A DNA stretch of 64,000 nt. It comes from Lingula anatina (lineage: Eukaryota > Brachiopoda > Lingulata > Lingulida > Lingulidae). This document shows, in pieces, positions 11,495 to 25,600 of this stretch. The translations under genes and the position numbers were made by a program. The stretch covers positions 743,838 to 807,837 of the forward strand of contig NW_019774069.1 in NCBI RefSeq assembly GCF_001039355.2, read 5' to 3'. How positions within the stretch are numbered: the first letter of the stretch is position 1; each line of letters starts with the position of its first letter. The notes under the pieces were generated by a model, which was given only the letters and a program-made list of their open reading frames with translations, ran no database searches and was not told the DNA's origin.

Positions 11495-14400
11495 CTAGAC
11501 AGGCAAAGTGGGGTTGACAGATATCAAACAAAATATGGTAGTATAACCATGATCAAAACTTCCAAAAGTATAGTTCTTGTTTTTTGTTTCCACATATGGA
11601 TCTGTTTTGCTATAATCTGGCAAAAAGTTGTAGCCTGTTTCTCCGTTTCCAAAGAAGCCAAATAATGGAGTTCTAGGAAAAAGCTTTCGGAATATATCAG
11701 CCTCCACATTTGATTTACGATAAAAATAATATCCTCGGCCGAGGCAAGCAAACATGAATGCAAAACTGTTTTCTTCTGAAATGTTGCAATCTTTCAGTTT
11801 CTTTATTTGACATTCTACTTCCTTAGGATCTCTGATATGGCTTTCTACCATAACACTGGCTGCTTGAACATTATCTCCGCTAAATGCAATACCTAAGATA
11901 CATGCCTCATCTTCGCTGAAAAACAAAAACAAAAAAAAAAGCAATTTAAGAAGGAACTACATCTAAATAAAGCAGAATATAAATGATGCAATCAATTTGA
12001 AGCAATGGGCTACTTTAAAATGGTTTCTCAAATCTGGACAGATCCAAGGATAATATACATATTTTTTCTTCAATACCTCTTTTTATCCAAATCAGGGGCA
12101 ATGATGTTGTCAACTTTGCCACCAGCAATAGCAATGTCTCTGTTCAGGCTCCAAAAACAATGTGCAGCATCAAAGGGGACATCATATTCAGATGCCTGCA
12201 GCAGTATCATTGCCTTAATGTGCTTATCTCTGGAGATTCCTGTCATGTTTTCATAGTCTTCTTTTGTGGGAAGATTTTCTGAATCATAATCTAATATTAG
12301 AACAAACAAAAATATATTTAAAACTTAAGAATACCAATGACTAAAAAGGGCAAATCTGTTAATACACATTATCAGATTGACAATAATGTTAATAGACATC
12401 TACCACTGATTTTTTTAAAAAGGCAAAGATTTATTGTTATTAAGTTTGACTCTACCTTATGTTTATTCACTGAATTAAGTGATTTATGATTAATAACACT
12501 TAAAATATTTTACCAAATGGCAGGAGAAAATGATGCACTTCCAACCCAGGAATTTCAGGTATAAATGCTATAGCACAACCAGGACCACTTTCTATTTCCA
12601 AGGATGGTCCCAAACTCATGGGGGTGCCTGGAATATTGCAAAATCATTAACATTTACTGTATATACTGTACTAAAAGGGTAGTCAAAACTGAAACTGAAA
12701 AAAAAAAAATTAAACAAAGCACAAGATCAAGTTCACCATGCCAAAAACTTACTAATATTTTATGGATATCTTACTCAAGTCAATCTAAATAGATTTAGTG
12801 AAAATACTCATTGTATAAAATTATGGAAAATATACTTTTAAAATAATTAATTTGTTGAAAACAAAAATGTACAAACTCAGACCCACATTTTAGATANAAA
12901 AAAAACTTAAACAAAGCACAAGATCAAGTTCACCATGCCAAAAACTTACTAATATTTTATGGATATCTTACTAAAATCAATCTAAATAGATTTAGTGAAA
13001 ATACTCATTGTATAAAATTATGGAAAATATACTTTTAAAATAATTAATTTGTTGAAAACAAAAATGTACAAACTCAGACCCACATTTTAGATAGAAATAT
13101 AACAAACTGAAATAAACAGCAAATTAAACTTAGTGTATTCAGTTAGTTGGCTACGTAAAAATAAAACTGGTTCTAAAAACAGTCTCCGTTTAGTTAACCA
13201 AATATTCAAGTCTGAGCTGTGGTGGGATCACCCAGTAATCCAAGCATTCACACAGCTGCACTATGGCCACTATGTAAGAGTTCTCACAGTATCAGTTTCT
13301 CCTCACCTATGGCTCCCCCCGCCACTGCACCCAGAATTGGGCAGTTTGAAGGTAATCTCTTATTGATGTATTCCTCAATGGTTAGCTTATAACTGCTCCA
13401 TCGTATTTTCTTGTTTGATTTAGTAGGCGTTACATTGGACGGAGCTTCACAGCTCATCGGGATACTAACTTTTTCCCAGGTTTCATTGTTGACAAACATT
13501 ATTGTCACCTTAGGTGGCAGAGGAAGCCACTGCAAAAACAAAAAATGTTCACTCTTGATAAACTCAAGCAGCATAATACACTTGCAATAGACTTCCATAT
13601 ACACATAATGTATTTTAGCCACATACGTTCTGAAAATATTTTTTAAGGAAAAACATATGCAACAGTTTTAAAAAAATTTATCAATATAGCACCATTTAGA
13701 TTTAAAAACAAAAAGAAAATGAATAAAAACAATAGTAAAAAATGGAAAGATTAAAAGACAATAACAACAAAGAATATCATTCATTAAAATTTCTATAATA
13801 ACCTGTATCCTCTCTCCTGTAGCATCCTTAAACTGCCTACATCCTTCCAGCTTTACAGCTTTAAAGGAGCTTGGTCCACTCTTGTCTTCTCTGTGCCAGC
13901 CATATAAAATGGGTTGCACTTTTGGAATACGGTTCTTAAGAATTCTGTCTGCTATTTCCTTCCAGTTTCTACAAACCCTGAAAACAGAAGAAATGAAAAA
14001 AAAATCTGACACCTGTCTACATTTCTAGAATTTTTTAATTAAGACAAGAAATTCAACAGATATTGGCAATAACAATTCTTTAAAACCCCAGCACAAGCAA
14101 AAACCTATTACATTGTAGCTGGTAGAGGAGACAATTGCTTGGTGTCCAAATAAAACAGCTAGTTTTGTTGATTTGGCATAAGTTGTAAAAATGCAAAGTC
14201 CCACAAAAATTCATCAAAATAAGAATTTCTAAGTCAGCATATCTATGAACTTGAAATTATTACTTTGGTATACCTGTTTTTAAAAAATAATTTTGAAGTT
14301 TTAATTATTTGGCAATTATTAGTAGAATAACAGTGGCAATAAATACTGGGTATCTGAGACATACATGTCTGATATGTAACTATTTGGGCAACGTATATAT

Positions 14401-16346
14401 ATTTGGGCAGGACAAATGGGCTGGAAAAGTATTGTGGATACTATTGATAACGGTAACAAATGCAAAGGCAAAGCTATTGAAATGACCAATTTGATGGCTT
14501 TACCCCAGTACATGATACATGCTGCCCCATACATGTAACACTACAAACGGTACAAGGTGTACTTACAGTACAACTTGACTTCCTATGTGTGAATTTTATC
14601 AAACAATGGCTTCCTCTGATTGAATTAATACTACATCATGTATGAAAGTTTTAAAAATACTATCTACACTTTTCTATACTGTGGTTCCTGACATGCTCTT
14701 ACTTCCTCTTGGGTACCGTTTTGATGATATAGGAAAGGTCAAGTGAAAATTTTAAGTGCAAACCTTTTAACTGATTCTTTTAATTCAGCTAAGTCAGGCA
14801 AGACAAAATATAGACCTACCCAACTACCACACTCAACACCGAATGATCCAGAATTCACTGGTAGATCGGACCACACTACCCCTTTTCAAGGTGTGGGTCA
14901 GTACTCACTATGCAGTATCAGACACGACACCACTCTTGCCTAGTATGCCATATGATAGCAATGATTCTGAGTGGGGTTGGAAAGTAGTGCATCTCATCTC
15001 AAAATTTGTTCCGGGGTATGATACTATGAAAAGTGAACTGATGCACACCTTGAAAACGACCTATCGGTGAATTCAGGATCATTCGCTGCCGAGTCTGGTT
15101 GTTGGGTAGACTTGAAAAATAAGCCACATAGAAGAATAAGGACTCAGGTTTTTAACCAGCATGTCAGATTTTTGGGGAAATTTTGGCAAATATTTTTGTA
15201 TTTTGTATTTTTTTTTTTTTTTTTTTTGCTACATGCCCCCCTTCTTGTTCCCAATTTAGCCAATTAAATGATTAATTGTCAAACTCTACTGCATACACTT
15301 TGAAAGATATTCAGTACACTGTGTTAATGCATATTGCACAAGCCGGCATATGTGCCCCAAATTTTTATCACTTTGTCTAATTCGCAAACAAATAACTCTG
15401 CTTGGGAAAACGCTAATATCAAAATTTTAATTTGTTGTATACGACTAGCTCCTCTACATCTTATGTGGTAAATTTCAAATTTCTAACACCCCATTTCCAT
15501 AGATTTTTAGATCGATCTATCCCTGTGGGGAGTCTCACTAGATTACTGTCAGCTTGGCCGGCTTAAGCGTCTGTCCCACCTACTAAAAGCTGTTAGGGGG
15601 TAATTAACTATGGTGTCCGCTCGGCTGACTGCAATTTAGCGTGAACCCCCAGGGTGTTAGGTCGATCTAAAACTTAATCTTTAGATCGATCTAAATCTCT
15701 GGGAAAGCACCCTAAGGCTGTATTCCCAGAGCTTTTAGATCGATCTATCCCCGCGGGGAGTCTCACTAGCTTACTGTCAGATAATCCAGCTTAAATGTCC
15801 GTCCTGCCTATTACAAGCTGTAAGGGGGTAATTAACTTTCGTGTCCGCTCAGCTGACAGCTATTTAGCATGAACCCCCAGGGAGTTAGGTCGATCTAAAG
15901 TAGATCGATCTAATCTCTGGAAATGGGGTCTAAGACATTATTTACGAGGTGAAAATCAAATGGGGAAACTTTTGACCTATTTTTGAAAGTGGCGTCGGAA
16001 AAAAAAATGACGGGCATGGTGTCACTAAAACTTATTTAATTTTTGGTCTTAATGACCTGGATTAAAACTTAAAACGGTTTCATCATATCCAAATATGTGG
16101 CTATCTGTGCATTACATTACAAGTATCTAGCTCATTACTGGGGTAGAAAGAAGCGACTCTACTACTAGTACTACGCATGATTATAAAGAATTTGGATGAA
16201 AACACGTTTCCTAACCGTTTACAAACTTCAAGTGATGCACCAGGAAGAAACTGTAACACGTGTTCAATTATTTCAGTCCACTCATTCATAACACTTGTCA
16301 AATCGCACTGTTGTAGAGCACCAGAAACGCGTTGATTTCCTTCCAT
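11495..16346 (-). CDS. FBXO22: FBXO22, F-box and FIST domain protein
   Basis: Six exons read 16346-16216, 13977-13803, 13529-13307, 12627-12514, 12290-12077, 11915-11495, with all phases consistent (425 residues; human about 403). FBXO22 is the substrate receptor of an SCF (SKP1-CUL1) ubiquitin ligase acting on KDM4 demethylases and other proteins. Exons 1-2 form the F-box (IIEHVLQFLPGASLEVCKRV then CRNWKEIADRI). The later exons form the FIST domain, with ILGAVAGGAIG, TPMSLGPSLEIE, AGGKVDNI and, in the last exon, FMFACLGRGYYFY, NVEADIFRKLFPRTPLFGFF and GNGETGYN, all typical of the vertebrate protein. I took the start at 16346 (MEGNQRV) because it has a purine at -3 and G at +4; an in-frame upstream ATG at 16397 would add 17 residues. 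Intron 1 (2.2 kb) carries MITEs, and intron 3 holds an assembly duplication. The promoter is shared with VPS34. Confidence 0.95.
12710..13093. repeat. 187-bp near-identical tandem duplication meeting at an N (assembly artefact)
   Basis: Bases 12710-12896 recur at 12907-13093 (offset 197). Only a few mismatches are seen, for example ttactcaag versus ttactaaaa. A single N at 12897 lies at the junction. It falls within intron 3 of FBXO22, so the protein is unaffected. A lone N at the seam of a near-perfect repeat indicates overlapping contig ends joined without merging. Confidence 0.85.
14812..14905 (+). repeat. Dispersed repeat, copy A (copy B at 48683)
   Basis: The block beginning cccaactaccacactc and running through gaccacactaccccttttcaaggtgtg matches, with scattered substitutions, the block at about 48683-48780. 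It has the same orientation and is 34 kb away. The unit boundaries and transposon class are not resolved. It lies in intron 1 of FBXO22. Confidence 0.6.
15208..15230 (+). repeat. Poly(T) tract
   Basis: An uninterrupted run of about 20 T at the edge of otherwise unique intronic DNA in FBXO22 intron 1. It could be the tail of an inserted retro-sequence read on the minus strand, but no element body was recognised. Confidence 0.4.
15488..15932. mobile_element. Two tandem copies of a TIR-bearing MITE (family 1)
   Basis: Copies lie at about 15488-15715 and 15718-15932. Each starts with a version of tttagatcgatctatccc, continues ggggagtctcacta..ttactgtcag, then agggggtaattaact, then gaacccccaggg.gttaggtcgatcta, and closes with tagatcgatctaa.tctctgg. 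Left and right halves are imperfect inverse complements, so a single strand could fold on itself. The GATCGATC core at each end is itself palindromic. There is no coding capacity. A third copy is at about 46450-46680 in the other orientation. It sits in FBXO22 intron 1. Confidence 0.75.
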
Positions 16347-16608
16347 GATGTTGTTTATTATGAACCTTCTTCGGGGCTGTGTCAGAAGTTTTGGCAAGAT
16401 ACGCTTATTGCAAACGGCATTTAGTGTCTTTTTGTCATATGTTTTAGATATAAAATGATGCCAGAAAATTTAAATTATCAATACTGTGACTCTGACTCAA
16501 TTTTGACGACCTATTCCAATATTCATGTACTTTCACGCACCTGTTTAAAAGTTGATGGTGATCTATCTTGAGTCGCATTCACCAGCGACATCTAACGGTG
16601 CCAGAAAG
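16347..16608. promoter_or_regulatory. Divergent promoter shared by FBXO22 and VPS34
   Basis: Only 262 bp separate the two start codons, and the genes point away from each other. Both 5' UTRs and core promoters must fit here. I see no TATA box, as is usual for housekeeping promoters. Confidence 0.7.
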
Positions 16609-19600
16609 ATGGGGGATCTTCCTGAAAGATTTTGTTACGTATATAGCTGTGATTTAGATGTGAATGTACAGCTTAAAATGTAAGTATAGACTTAAAATGC
16701 TGAGTTTGCCGTTAAGTTATTAGTTCATAGTCACTAAGAACGATAACTCTGCAAATAGCCCATTTTTACTTCACTAAATTATTTTCTCAGCGAGGGCTCT
16801 TCCGAAGACACAGTCACTAAAACACTGCTGCAGTGTGCATTGTACAGTCAGTGACACACCATTTAAACGGAGTTCTGTCATTCATTATGATCTCATATAC
16901 TGAAATACTGTAAACGTACAGTTCTGATTTACGATAGTTCCTCTACGCTTTTGTGAAGATTTTAATTTGCACCATTTTAATTGGCTTAGTTAAACATGAT
17001 ACAATTTCGTTAAACACATCAAGGATTAAATGCTAAATAAAACACAGACAGTTATTCATGTGAGTTTTTGATGCATTGACAGCAGTCTTCAATGAAATGC
17101 AACAAGCAATTATTTCGTGAAATGAGTATATGATGATTGCATAAAATAAAAGAAAATTGTTTTAAAGCTCTCCTGTTTTTAAGTGTATTTTATGTCATCT
17201 AAAATAAAAAAATAATTAATAAATAAAAATTAAATTAGATTAAATTAAATTTTCCCCCTTTAATCCTGATAAACTGAACTACCTGTCAACAATCTAGATA
17301 CAGTATTGCATCGCACAAAACCAGTGCTAGAACTAAGCCAAAGTTATGGCGGAATTTGAATAACCATTACTTATAAGCATAGATAAAGACTTTTTAATTT
17401 TCCCAGATTGGTATTTGGTGAGTTTCAAGAAAGGAGAATTGAAGGTTACTAAGATGAAGTAGATTACTGTTTATTCCAGGAAAATCTCTTAAGTACAAAT
17501 TTTTAAGGCAAAAAGTATGACACTGTGCATCTTAAACTGTTGTATATTTTTCAGTGGTACTCTTGAAGGGAAGCGTGACAGGCCTGGATATAAGCAGTTG
17601 GTAAATGATCCATTGTTGAGGTTCTCTGGAGCCTGTAAGGACAGCTGCTCTGACCTGTATGTCACCTGCCAGGTGTATGCAGATGGCAAACCTCTCACTC
17701 TGCCAGTGAGGACAGCATACAAGGCATTCAGTACCAGATGGAAGTAAGTGCCACTACAAAAGCTGGGGTCAACCATGCTGACATGAGTAAATAGGAAATA
17801 AAAACACGTGTTGGACAAATTGGTGATAGATCGACTAAATTGTTTAAATTTTTATCTTTACTTATCATCTAGGTTGTATCATTCTTTCCAGTCAGAGAAG
17901 ATTTTACATACAGCTGCTATGGGTAATTTTGTTTTAGTGTGAGGGGATTTACTTGTTGATGATTGAGTAGGTATTTAATAGAAAAATGTATAGATTTTTT
18001 ATTGTTTCATATTTTGTTTTATAGTTAGTGTATTAGGAAATGTCACTGCTATGCCTGTATAGAAAGCATAATTATAGTTTATTCATATGACCTGATGTGA
18101 TCATTATGCCAACTTCTGCATATGACTCAGTCACATGCGTATTATATACTGGTTGGATAATTAACTGTGGTAGACAAACCAGGACAAAGAACACTCAGCC
18201 TCAGTCTGGTATTATCAATAATTCTGTTGCATAGATATATATTAAATGTTCATTTCAGGCCCGTAGCCAGGGGGGTTTGGGGAGTTCGAAAGAACCGCCC
18301 CTTTTGCTGGGAAAAGGTCCACTCTGGGTAAAATTTGATCTAGGTACATAAAGTTTTTATGGGAAAAGGTCCACTTTTTCAGTAAAAGAACCCCCCTTTT
18401 GAAATTGCTGGCTACGGGCCTGCATTTATTGCTTACCACTTTGTTCATTATAAACTTCTCATGTGAGATTGGCATTGAATAAACTTACGTGTGTGTTTTT
18501 ATATTAGCATTTTACTGTTAGGTAGTTACCAAAAACATTTCATCTGATGTAAACTAAAATGTGCGTTAAATTGTACAAGGAAACACAATAACTAGAACTT
18601 TATTATTTTCATTTTCCATCCATTTTCAGTTGGAATGAATGGTTAACACTGCCTGTGAAGTACAGTGACCTTCCTCGGAATGCCTTGGCCTGTTTTACAA
18701 TATGGGATATCTATGGTCCCAGGAATGCCATTCCAGTAGGGGGAACCACAATGCCATTGTTTGGAAAACATGGGTAATTTAAAAACAATGTTTCTTTGCA
18801 TTTTAGATTTATAGCTTTATCTGGGCAAATTTTTTTCTTTCTAAGAGTCAACAATTTTTAACAGTCCATTTTTTTAAATGGGTGTTATTTTGTAAAACCC
18901 ATATAAGTCAGTTGAAGAAAGAAGAAATGAAATATCATGTGGTTGCTTGCATATTTTAGTCTGTTTCACATTTAAAAGTCTTTATATCAGTACATTGAAA
19001 TCACTGCAACCCACAAAATTTGATAAATTATAGCTGGTATGATTACAAAAATACTTAGTGTAAAAGTGTAAGGCTTGTTTTTTTGGGGGCATTTACAGAA
19101 CTTTCCGTCAGGGAATGCATGACTTAAAAGTATGGCCAGACTTGGAAGCAGATGGCCATGTTGGTTCCACCACTCCAGGCAAGATAGATGGGTCAAAAGA
19201 TGAAATGAGCAGACTGGCTAAGGTGTAGGATTGAATAAGTCTCATTATCTCTGTAGATATAATACTCATTTCTTGAAAAAATTATTTGACCAGTGTTGCT
19301 GTTACTAAAACTTTTATGAATTTTATAAGATGGTGGATAGCAATTGGTTGGATTGCTGCTTAATTTTTTCCTGTCATTCAGGCATTTGCAGATTTTGTGT
19401 GTGTGTGTGTGTAATACCTTATAGTATGGTACCTTTAACATTTGTCTGTTAGAAATTTCATATAAGACAATTTGGTTATTTACCCTGTAGTATTGGACAC
19501 TGTATTAATGTGATGGGTTCACATTTTTACAGCTGAGCATAAAGCACAAAGATGGACACATGCTGAAGGTGGACTGGCTAGACAGGCTGACCTTTAGGGA

Positions 19601-22600
19601 AATAGAGATGATTAATGAAAAGCAGAAAAGAGATTCAAACTTCATGTACCTCATGGTAGAATTCCCACTGATTCATTATGAAGGAACAGAGTTTGCAGTT
19701 GTTTACTTTGAGAAGGTTAGCTTTCATGAGGCAACACATGCTTCTTGTAAATAAAATTTTAAAAATTAAAGTTTTTCTTCAATCAGTTAGATGTGTTTAA
19801 AGTCACGCAAGTTTCAATTATACTTAGATATGTTGTTATTTTACTTACTGAATGCACAGAATTAAAATATTATCATAAAGTGCAAATTAATACATGCTTA
19901 ATTTACACCTTTAAATATTTTTACTTTCAAAGTAGCTCTTTTAACAACTCCTTCATCTGTCTCTTTTTATCATAAAACTTCAGGGAGGGGATGAAATTCT
20001 TCCAGTGAGGACAAATGCTGATATTGTCTCTGTGCCAGATGCTGAAATATCACTAGTAAGAAATTTAAATATAAATGCATTCAGTGCGNTGGTATTATCA
20101 ATAATTCTGTTGCATAGATATATATTAAATGTTCATTTCAGGCCCGTAGCCAGGGGGGTTTGGGGAGTTCGAAAGAACCGCCCCTTTTGCTGGGAAAAGG
20201 TCCACTCTGGGTAAAATTTGATCTAGGTACATAAAGTTTTTATGGGAAAAGGTCCACTTTTTCAGTAAAAGAACCCCCCTTTTGAAATTGCTGGCTACGG
20301 GCCTGCATTTATTGCTTACCACTTTGTTCATTATAAACTTCTCATGTGAGATTGGCATTGAATAAACTTACGTGTGTGTTTTTATATTAGCATTTTACTG
20401 TTAGGTAGTTACCAAAAACATTTCATCTGATGTAAACTAAAATGTGCGTTAAATTGTACAAGGAAACACAATAACTAGAACTTTATTATTTTCATTTTCC
20501 ATCCATTTTCAGTTGGAATGAATGGTTAACACTGCCTGTGAAGTACAGTGACCTTCCTCGGAATGCCTTGGCCTGTTTTACAATATGGGATATCTATGGT
20601 CCCAGGAATGCCATTCCAGTAGGGGGAACCACAATGCCATTGTTTGGAAAACATGGGTAATTTAAAAACAATGTTTCTTTGCATTTTAGATTTATAGCTT
20701 TATCTGGGCAAATTTTTTTCTTTCTAAGAGTCAACAATTTTTAACAGTCCATTTTTTTAAATGGGTGTTATTTTGTAAAACCCATATAAGTCAGTTGAAG
20801 AAAGAAGAAATGAAATATCATGTGGTTGCTTGCATATTTTAGTCTGTTTCACATTTAAAAGTCTTTATATCAGTACATTGAAATCACTGCAACCCACAAA
20901 ATTTGATAAATTATAGCTGGTATGATTACAAAAATACTTAGTGTAAAAGTGTAAGGCTTGTTTTTTTGGGGGCATTTACAGAACTTTCCGTCAGGGAATG
21001 CATGACTTAAAAGTATGGCCAGACTTGGAAGCAGATGGCCATGTTGGTTCCACCACTCCAGGCAAGATAGATGGGTCAAAAGATGAAATGAGCAGACTGG
21101 CTAAGGTGTAGGATTGAATAAGTCTCATTATCTCTGTAGATATAATACTCATTTCTTGAAAAAATTATTTGACCAGTGTTGCTGTTACTAAAACTTTTAT
21201 GAATTTTATAAGATGGTGGATAGCAATTGGTTGGATTGCTGCTTAATTTTTTCCTGTCATTCAGGCATTTGCAGATTTTGTGTGTGTGTGTGTAATACCT
21301 TATAGTATGGTACCTTTAACATTTGTCTGTTAGAAATTTCATATAAGACAATTTGGTTATTTATGTAGTATTGGACACTGTATTAATGTGATGGGTTCAC
21401 ATTTTTACAGCTGAGCATAAAGCACAAAGATGGACACATGCTGAAGGTGGACTGGCTAGACAGGCTGACCTTTAGGGAAATAGAGATGATTAATGAAAAG
21501 CAGAAAAGAGATTCAAACTTCATGTACCTCATGGTAGAATTCCCACTGATTCATTATGAAGGAACAGAGTTTGCAGTTGTTTACTTTGAGAAGGTTAGCT
21601 TTCATGAGGCAACACATGCTTCTTGTAAATAAAATTTTAAAAATTAAAGTTTTTCTTCAATCAGTTAGATGTGTTTAAAGTCACGCAAGTTTCAATTATA
21701 CTTAGATATGTTGTTATTTTACTTACTGAATGCACAGAATTAAAATATTATCATAAAGTGCAAATTAATACATGCTTAATTTACACCTTTAAATATTTTT
21801 ACTTTCAAAGTAGCTCTTTTAACAACTCCTTCATCTGTCTCTTTTTATCATAAAACTTCAGGGAGGGGATGAAATTCTTCCAGTGAGGACAAATGCTGAC
21901 ATTGTCTCTGTGCCAGATGCTGAAATATCACTAGTAAGAAATTTAAATATAAATGCATTCAGTGCGTATAAAAGTGGGAGCAATTTTACTGTTAAATGCA
22001 CAAATAAAGCCATTGCAGAGATCCTTAAAATGTAAAGGATGGATTTTAATGCTTTTATCTCACATAGCTCTTATGCATTTTATTTGTTAAGTTAATATTT
22101 TGGCCAGTTTTGAAGGTGGTTTTATGCACTCAGATTGTACTTTTAGGAAAACTTAGTTGAAAGCAAACATCATAAGTTGGCTCGTAGTCTGAGGACAGAT
22201 AGGGACTTGAAACCTAATGCAGGCAACAGGGATCAACTGAATGTAAGTATTTCTTCAAATGTTATTTGATGCACTGAAGTGATAGTTTCCATTCACATTG
22301 TATATTCTGGGTGGGTTGGGGGGTTCTTCTCCACCCCTTCACTTTTCCTTTCCAAAACTTATTTCCAGAAGGCAACAATGTGAATGGTGAAATGGGATGA
22401 ATAGTAGTTTATTTATTGTGTGGTAATTGTGATATTTTCACAATTCTCTCCTCAGACTATACTTGGATATCCTCCGACTAAAACCTTGACATCAGAGGAA
22501 CAAGATTTGTTGTGGAAGTTCAGATTTTATCTCTCAGAAAAGAAAAAAGTAAGTAACATTAAGTGAACTGGATATACATTTTCATGTGTTGGATGGACAG

Positions 22601-25600
22601 TATAACTTAATATGACAATATTGTGTATTTATTCATAAAAATCATTGTTGAATTTGTATCTACATAATTTGCAAATAAAATATTTTCAGATAAATTTATT
22701 TGATATTTTCTTTTGTGATTACAAAACAAGGGCAGTTAAACCAAATTTACCCTGAGCTTCAGTACCACCTATTTTTTAATTCAAAAAAACATTCTGTTGT
22801 ATTGCTTTGAAAATAAGTGAACAATGTATCATATCAATACTTGATTGTGTGCATGTTTCCTGAAGTCCTGATAAATGTCAAACTCAAAAAAGAAGCAAAA
22901 AAGAAAAGAACTATTTTTATTAATGTATTTTTATATTTTTGACTATTAGGCTTTGACCAAGTTCCTGAAGTGTGTGAAGTGGGACATCCCCCAGGAGGTG
23001 AAACAAGCATTGGATCTGATGCAGAAATGGAGTCCTATAGACCCAGAGGATGCTCTGGAGCTTCTGTGCCCAGCATTTACTTATCCTGCAGTGAGGAAAT
23101 ATGCTGTTAGCAGACTGCAGCAGGCTGATGATGAGGTAGATTGGATATTATTCATTGTTGCTTGGACCCATGATACACTAGATAGGAAATGTGGCATTAT
23201 TCTTTTCAGTCGTCTGTTATTATTTTCCCACTTGATTGTAATCAAGGTCTCAAGCAATTTGTTATTTGTCTTGTTATCATGTTTGCTAGATTCAAAGCAG
23301 TGGTACCATATTAGATTGGCTGTAGAATTATTATAGTACATGGTATAATATTTATATCAGAATGATATCATCCGACAATAAAAAAACTATCAAATCATCA
23401 AAACAAATAAACACAGGACCTTGGTAGGTTTAAATACAACTGTAGATTTTTCATTTATATAAGATTACTTTTTAAAAACACAACATAGCAAAATAAACAT
23501 TTAAATATTGTGTTTAAGGATCTTCTCCTCTACCTGCTGCAACTTGTTCAGGCCTTAAAGTATGAGAATTTTGAGGAGATCAGAGCAGGCCAGGAAACTT
23601 CTCCAAGCAATCGGCAGGTTTCTGGCTCAGTATTGGGAGAAAGTGCAATGTCCACTAAGACCTCTCACATTCAAGGAGATCACACAGGCGGTAGAACATC
23701 AAGGTACTGTAATTTGTAATGTATCTATTTCCATACAAAGCAGTTCAAGTTAATGTACAAAATTTAATATACTTTGCAAGGTTGATTTTAATTTTTCTAG
23801 TGTAAATGATGATCTAATTTACTTTAAAAAAATAAAATTTTGAAACATGGATATAAAAATAGACATGTGTATAAAGAATCTTTACTGTATTTTCAGGAGT
23901 GCAAGCACTACCAGCAATGCACCCATCATGTCCCCTGGAGAGTCTGGATCCCCTGATGATATCATGGAGGCTATCAAAGCTGCCTCAGTGGATGAAAACA
24001 GACTGGAGGACCAAGTATGTTATCTGATATTTTCATATTAAAGTCCCTGACCACAGGGAGTCAGGGAGAGTCCCTGACCACAACATTAGTTTTAAGCCAA
24101 ACAAATCTATAGTTACGTGTTTTCTAAATCTTAACTATCAATATTTATCTTAGACTTTAAGGAAGTGGTAACTGGGAGAAAAGATGTATGTTAATACTGA
24201 GTAACAGCCCTGAATAATTTCAAGTACTGTTGAAAAATGAAGTGGTAGTGTCATCTTCCTGTTCCCAGCTGTTTCAAAAGTGGGAGAGGGAGCTCTTTTT
24301 CTGAAAAGATGGAACTTTTTTTCCTGACCCAACTTAAAATGGAATAGTACCTAGATCAAATTTTGAAATAGAGCAGACTTTTTCCAACCAAATTTGATTT
24401 CAACTCACTCTTTATTTTCAGATGGATCTAGCTACATTCCTCATATCAAGAGCATCAAAGAACTTTAAATTGGCTAATTATTTATACTGGTAGGTTGTGA
24501 TCTTGTAAAATTGTCCAGCCGAACTTGAGATTCAATAAACGTATTCAGGTGGAAATGTTATGGATGACAGCACACTTGTATTGAGTATTTTCAATATTCA
24601 GGTACCTTGTGGTAGAGTGTGATGACCAGGATAACTCCGCCTCTAAAGATGAAAAGATAAAGAGCATGTATATCACAGTTTTGAAGAGATTTAGCCAGGC
24701 CTTGATGAGGGTAAGTGCATGTACCTTAAAACATTATATTATTTAGAGCTGGATGGTTGGGTCAGCCAACTACCATCAACAAAAAAATGGATCAGCAGCC
24801 TAATGTAAGAGATTGCTTGAATACTTTTACTTGTGGTTCAAACTATTGTTATTATTTTTTAATTTGTATTTTGTTTTATTAATGTGTGTGTGTATGTGTG
24901 TTGATAGGAATGTTGTTTTCAAGTATGCAGTATGGATTGGGACCTAGATAATGTACACATTAAACCCAGTAATCAAACTGTATTTTTTTCCAGCTTGGCC
25001 CAGAATACAGGCTAATGAGGTCAATGATAGCATCACAGAAAACCTTTCAAGATAAATTAGTCCAATTAGTGAAAATGGTAACCAGAGAAAGTGGGAGTAG
25101 AACAAAGAAGGTATGTCAAGTAAAGAGGATATAAACCTAGGCAACATTATAAGTTGAATTAATAGTACATAATTAACAACATTTGATGTATTTTTTTTCT
25201 CATTAGAGCTAAGGAAGCAGCAGGCCAAGAGTAATTTTCTTTAATTCACTGCTTTTTGAAACCATTGTATGATTTTTATAAAATGTGTTTTCAGATTGAA
25301 AAATTGCAAGCATTGTTAACAGACCATGAAACTTTCAAGTTCAATTTTGCTGGCTTTGATCCTATTCCTTTGCCTCTGGATCCAGAAGTAAAGATAAAAG
25401 CACTATTACCAGACAAAGCAACATTATTTAAGGTATTTGTGTTTGTAGCAAATCAGTAATATAGTTTACTTAGAGATCAATATGATTCTTAATTTTTTAG
25501 ACAGATTCCTAAAGTTAAATTCGTTTTCCGAGGAGGGATTTACATGTTAGCATTGGCTTAATTTCTGTTTCATCATGAACCACATTTTAGAAGTAATTTT

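Larger units (their letters stand above)
18207..21966. repeat. 1.88-kb direct duplication across an N (false duplication in VPS34)
   Basis: Copy 1 is 18207-20088, a single N is at 20089, and copy 2 is 20090-21966. Both begin tggtattatcaataattctg and end cattcagtgcg. Differences are few: a shorter (GT)n in copy 2, ttatttaccctgtag versus ttatttatgtag, and gctgatattg versus gctgacattg. Four VPS34 exons and a MITE are repeated intact. The product of a real duplication would carry a doubled C2 segment. This fits two overlapping contigs, perhaps different haplotypes, abutted with an N. Confidence 0.9.

Noticed and set aside
18987-19196. Minus-strand open frames over VPS34 exons, appearing twice
   Set aside because: They are antisense shadows of exon 4, and the repetition is the assembly duplication.
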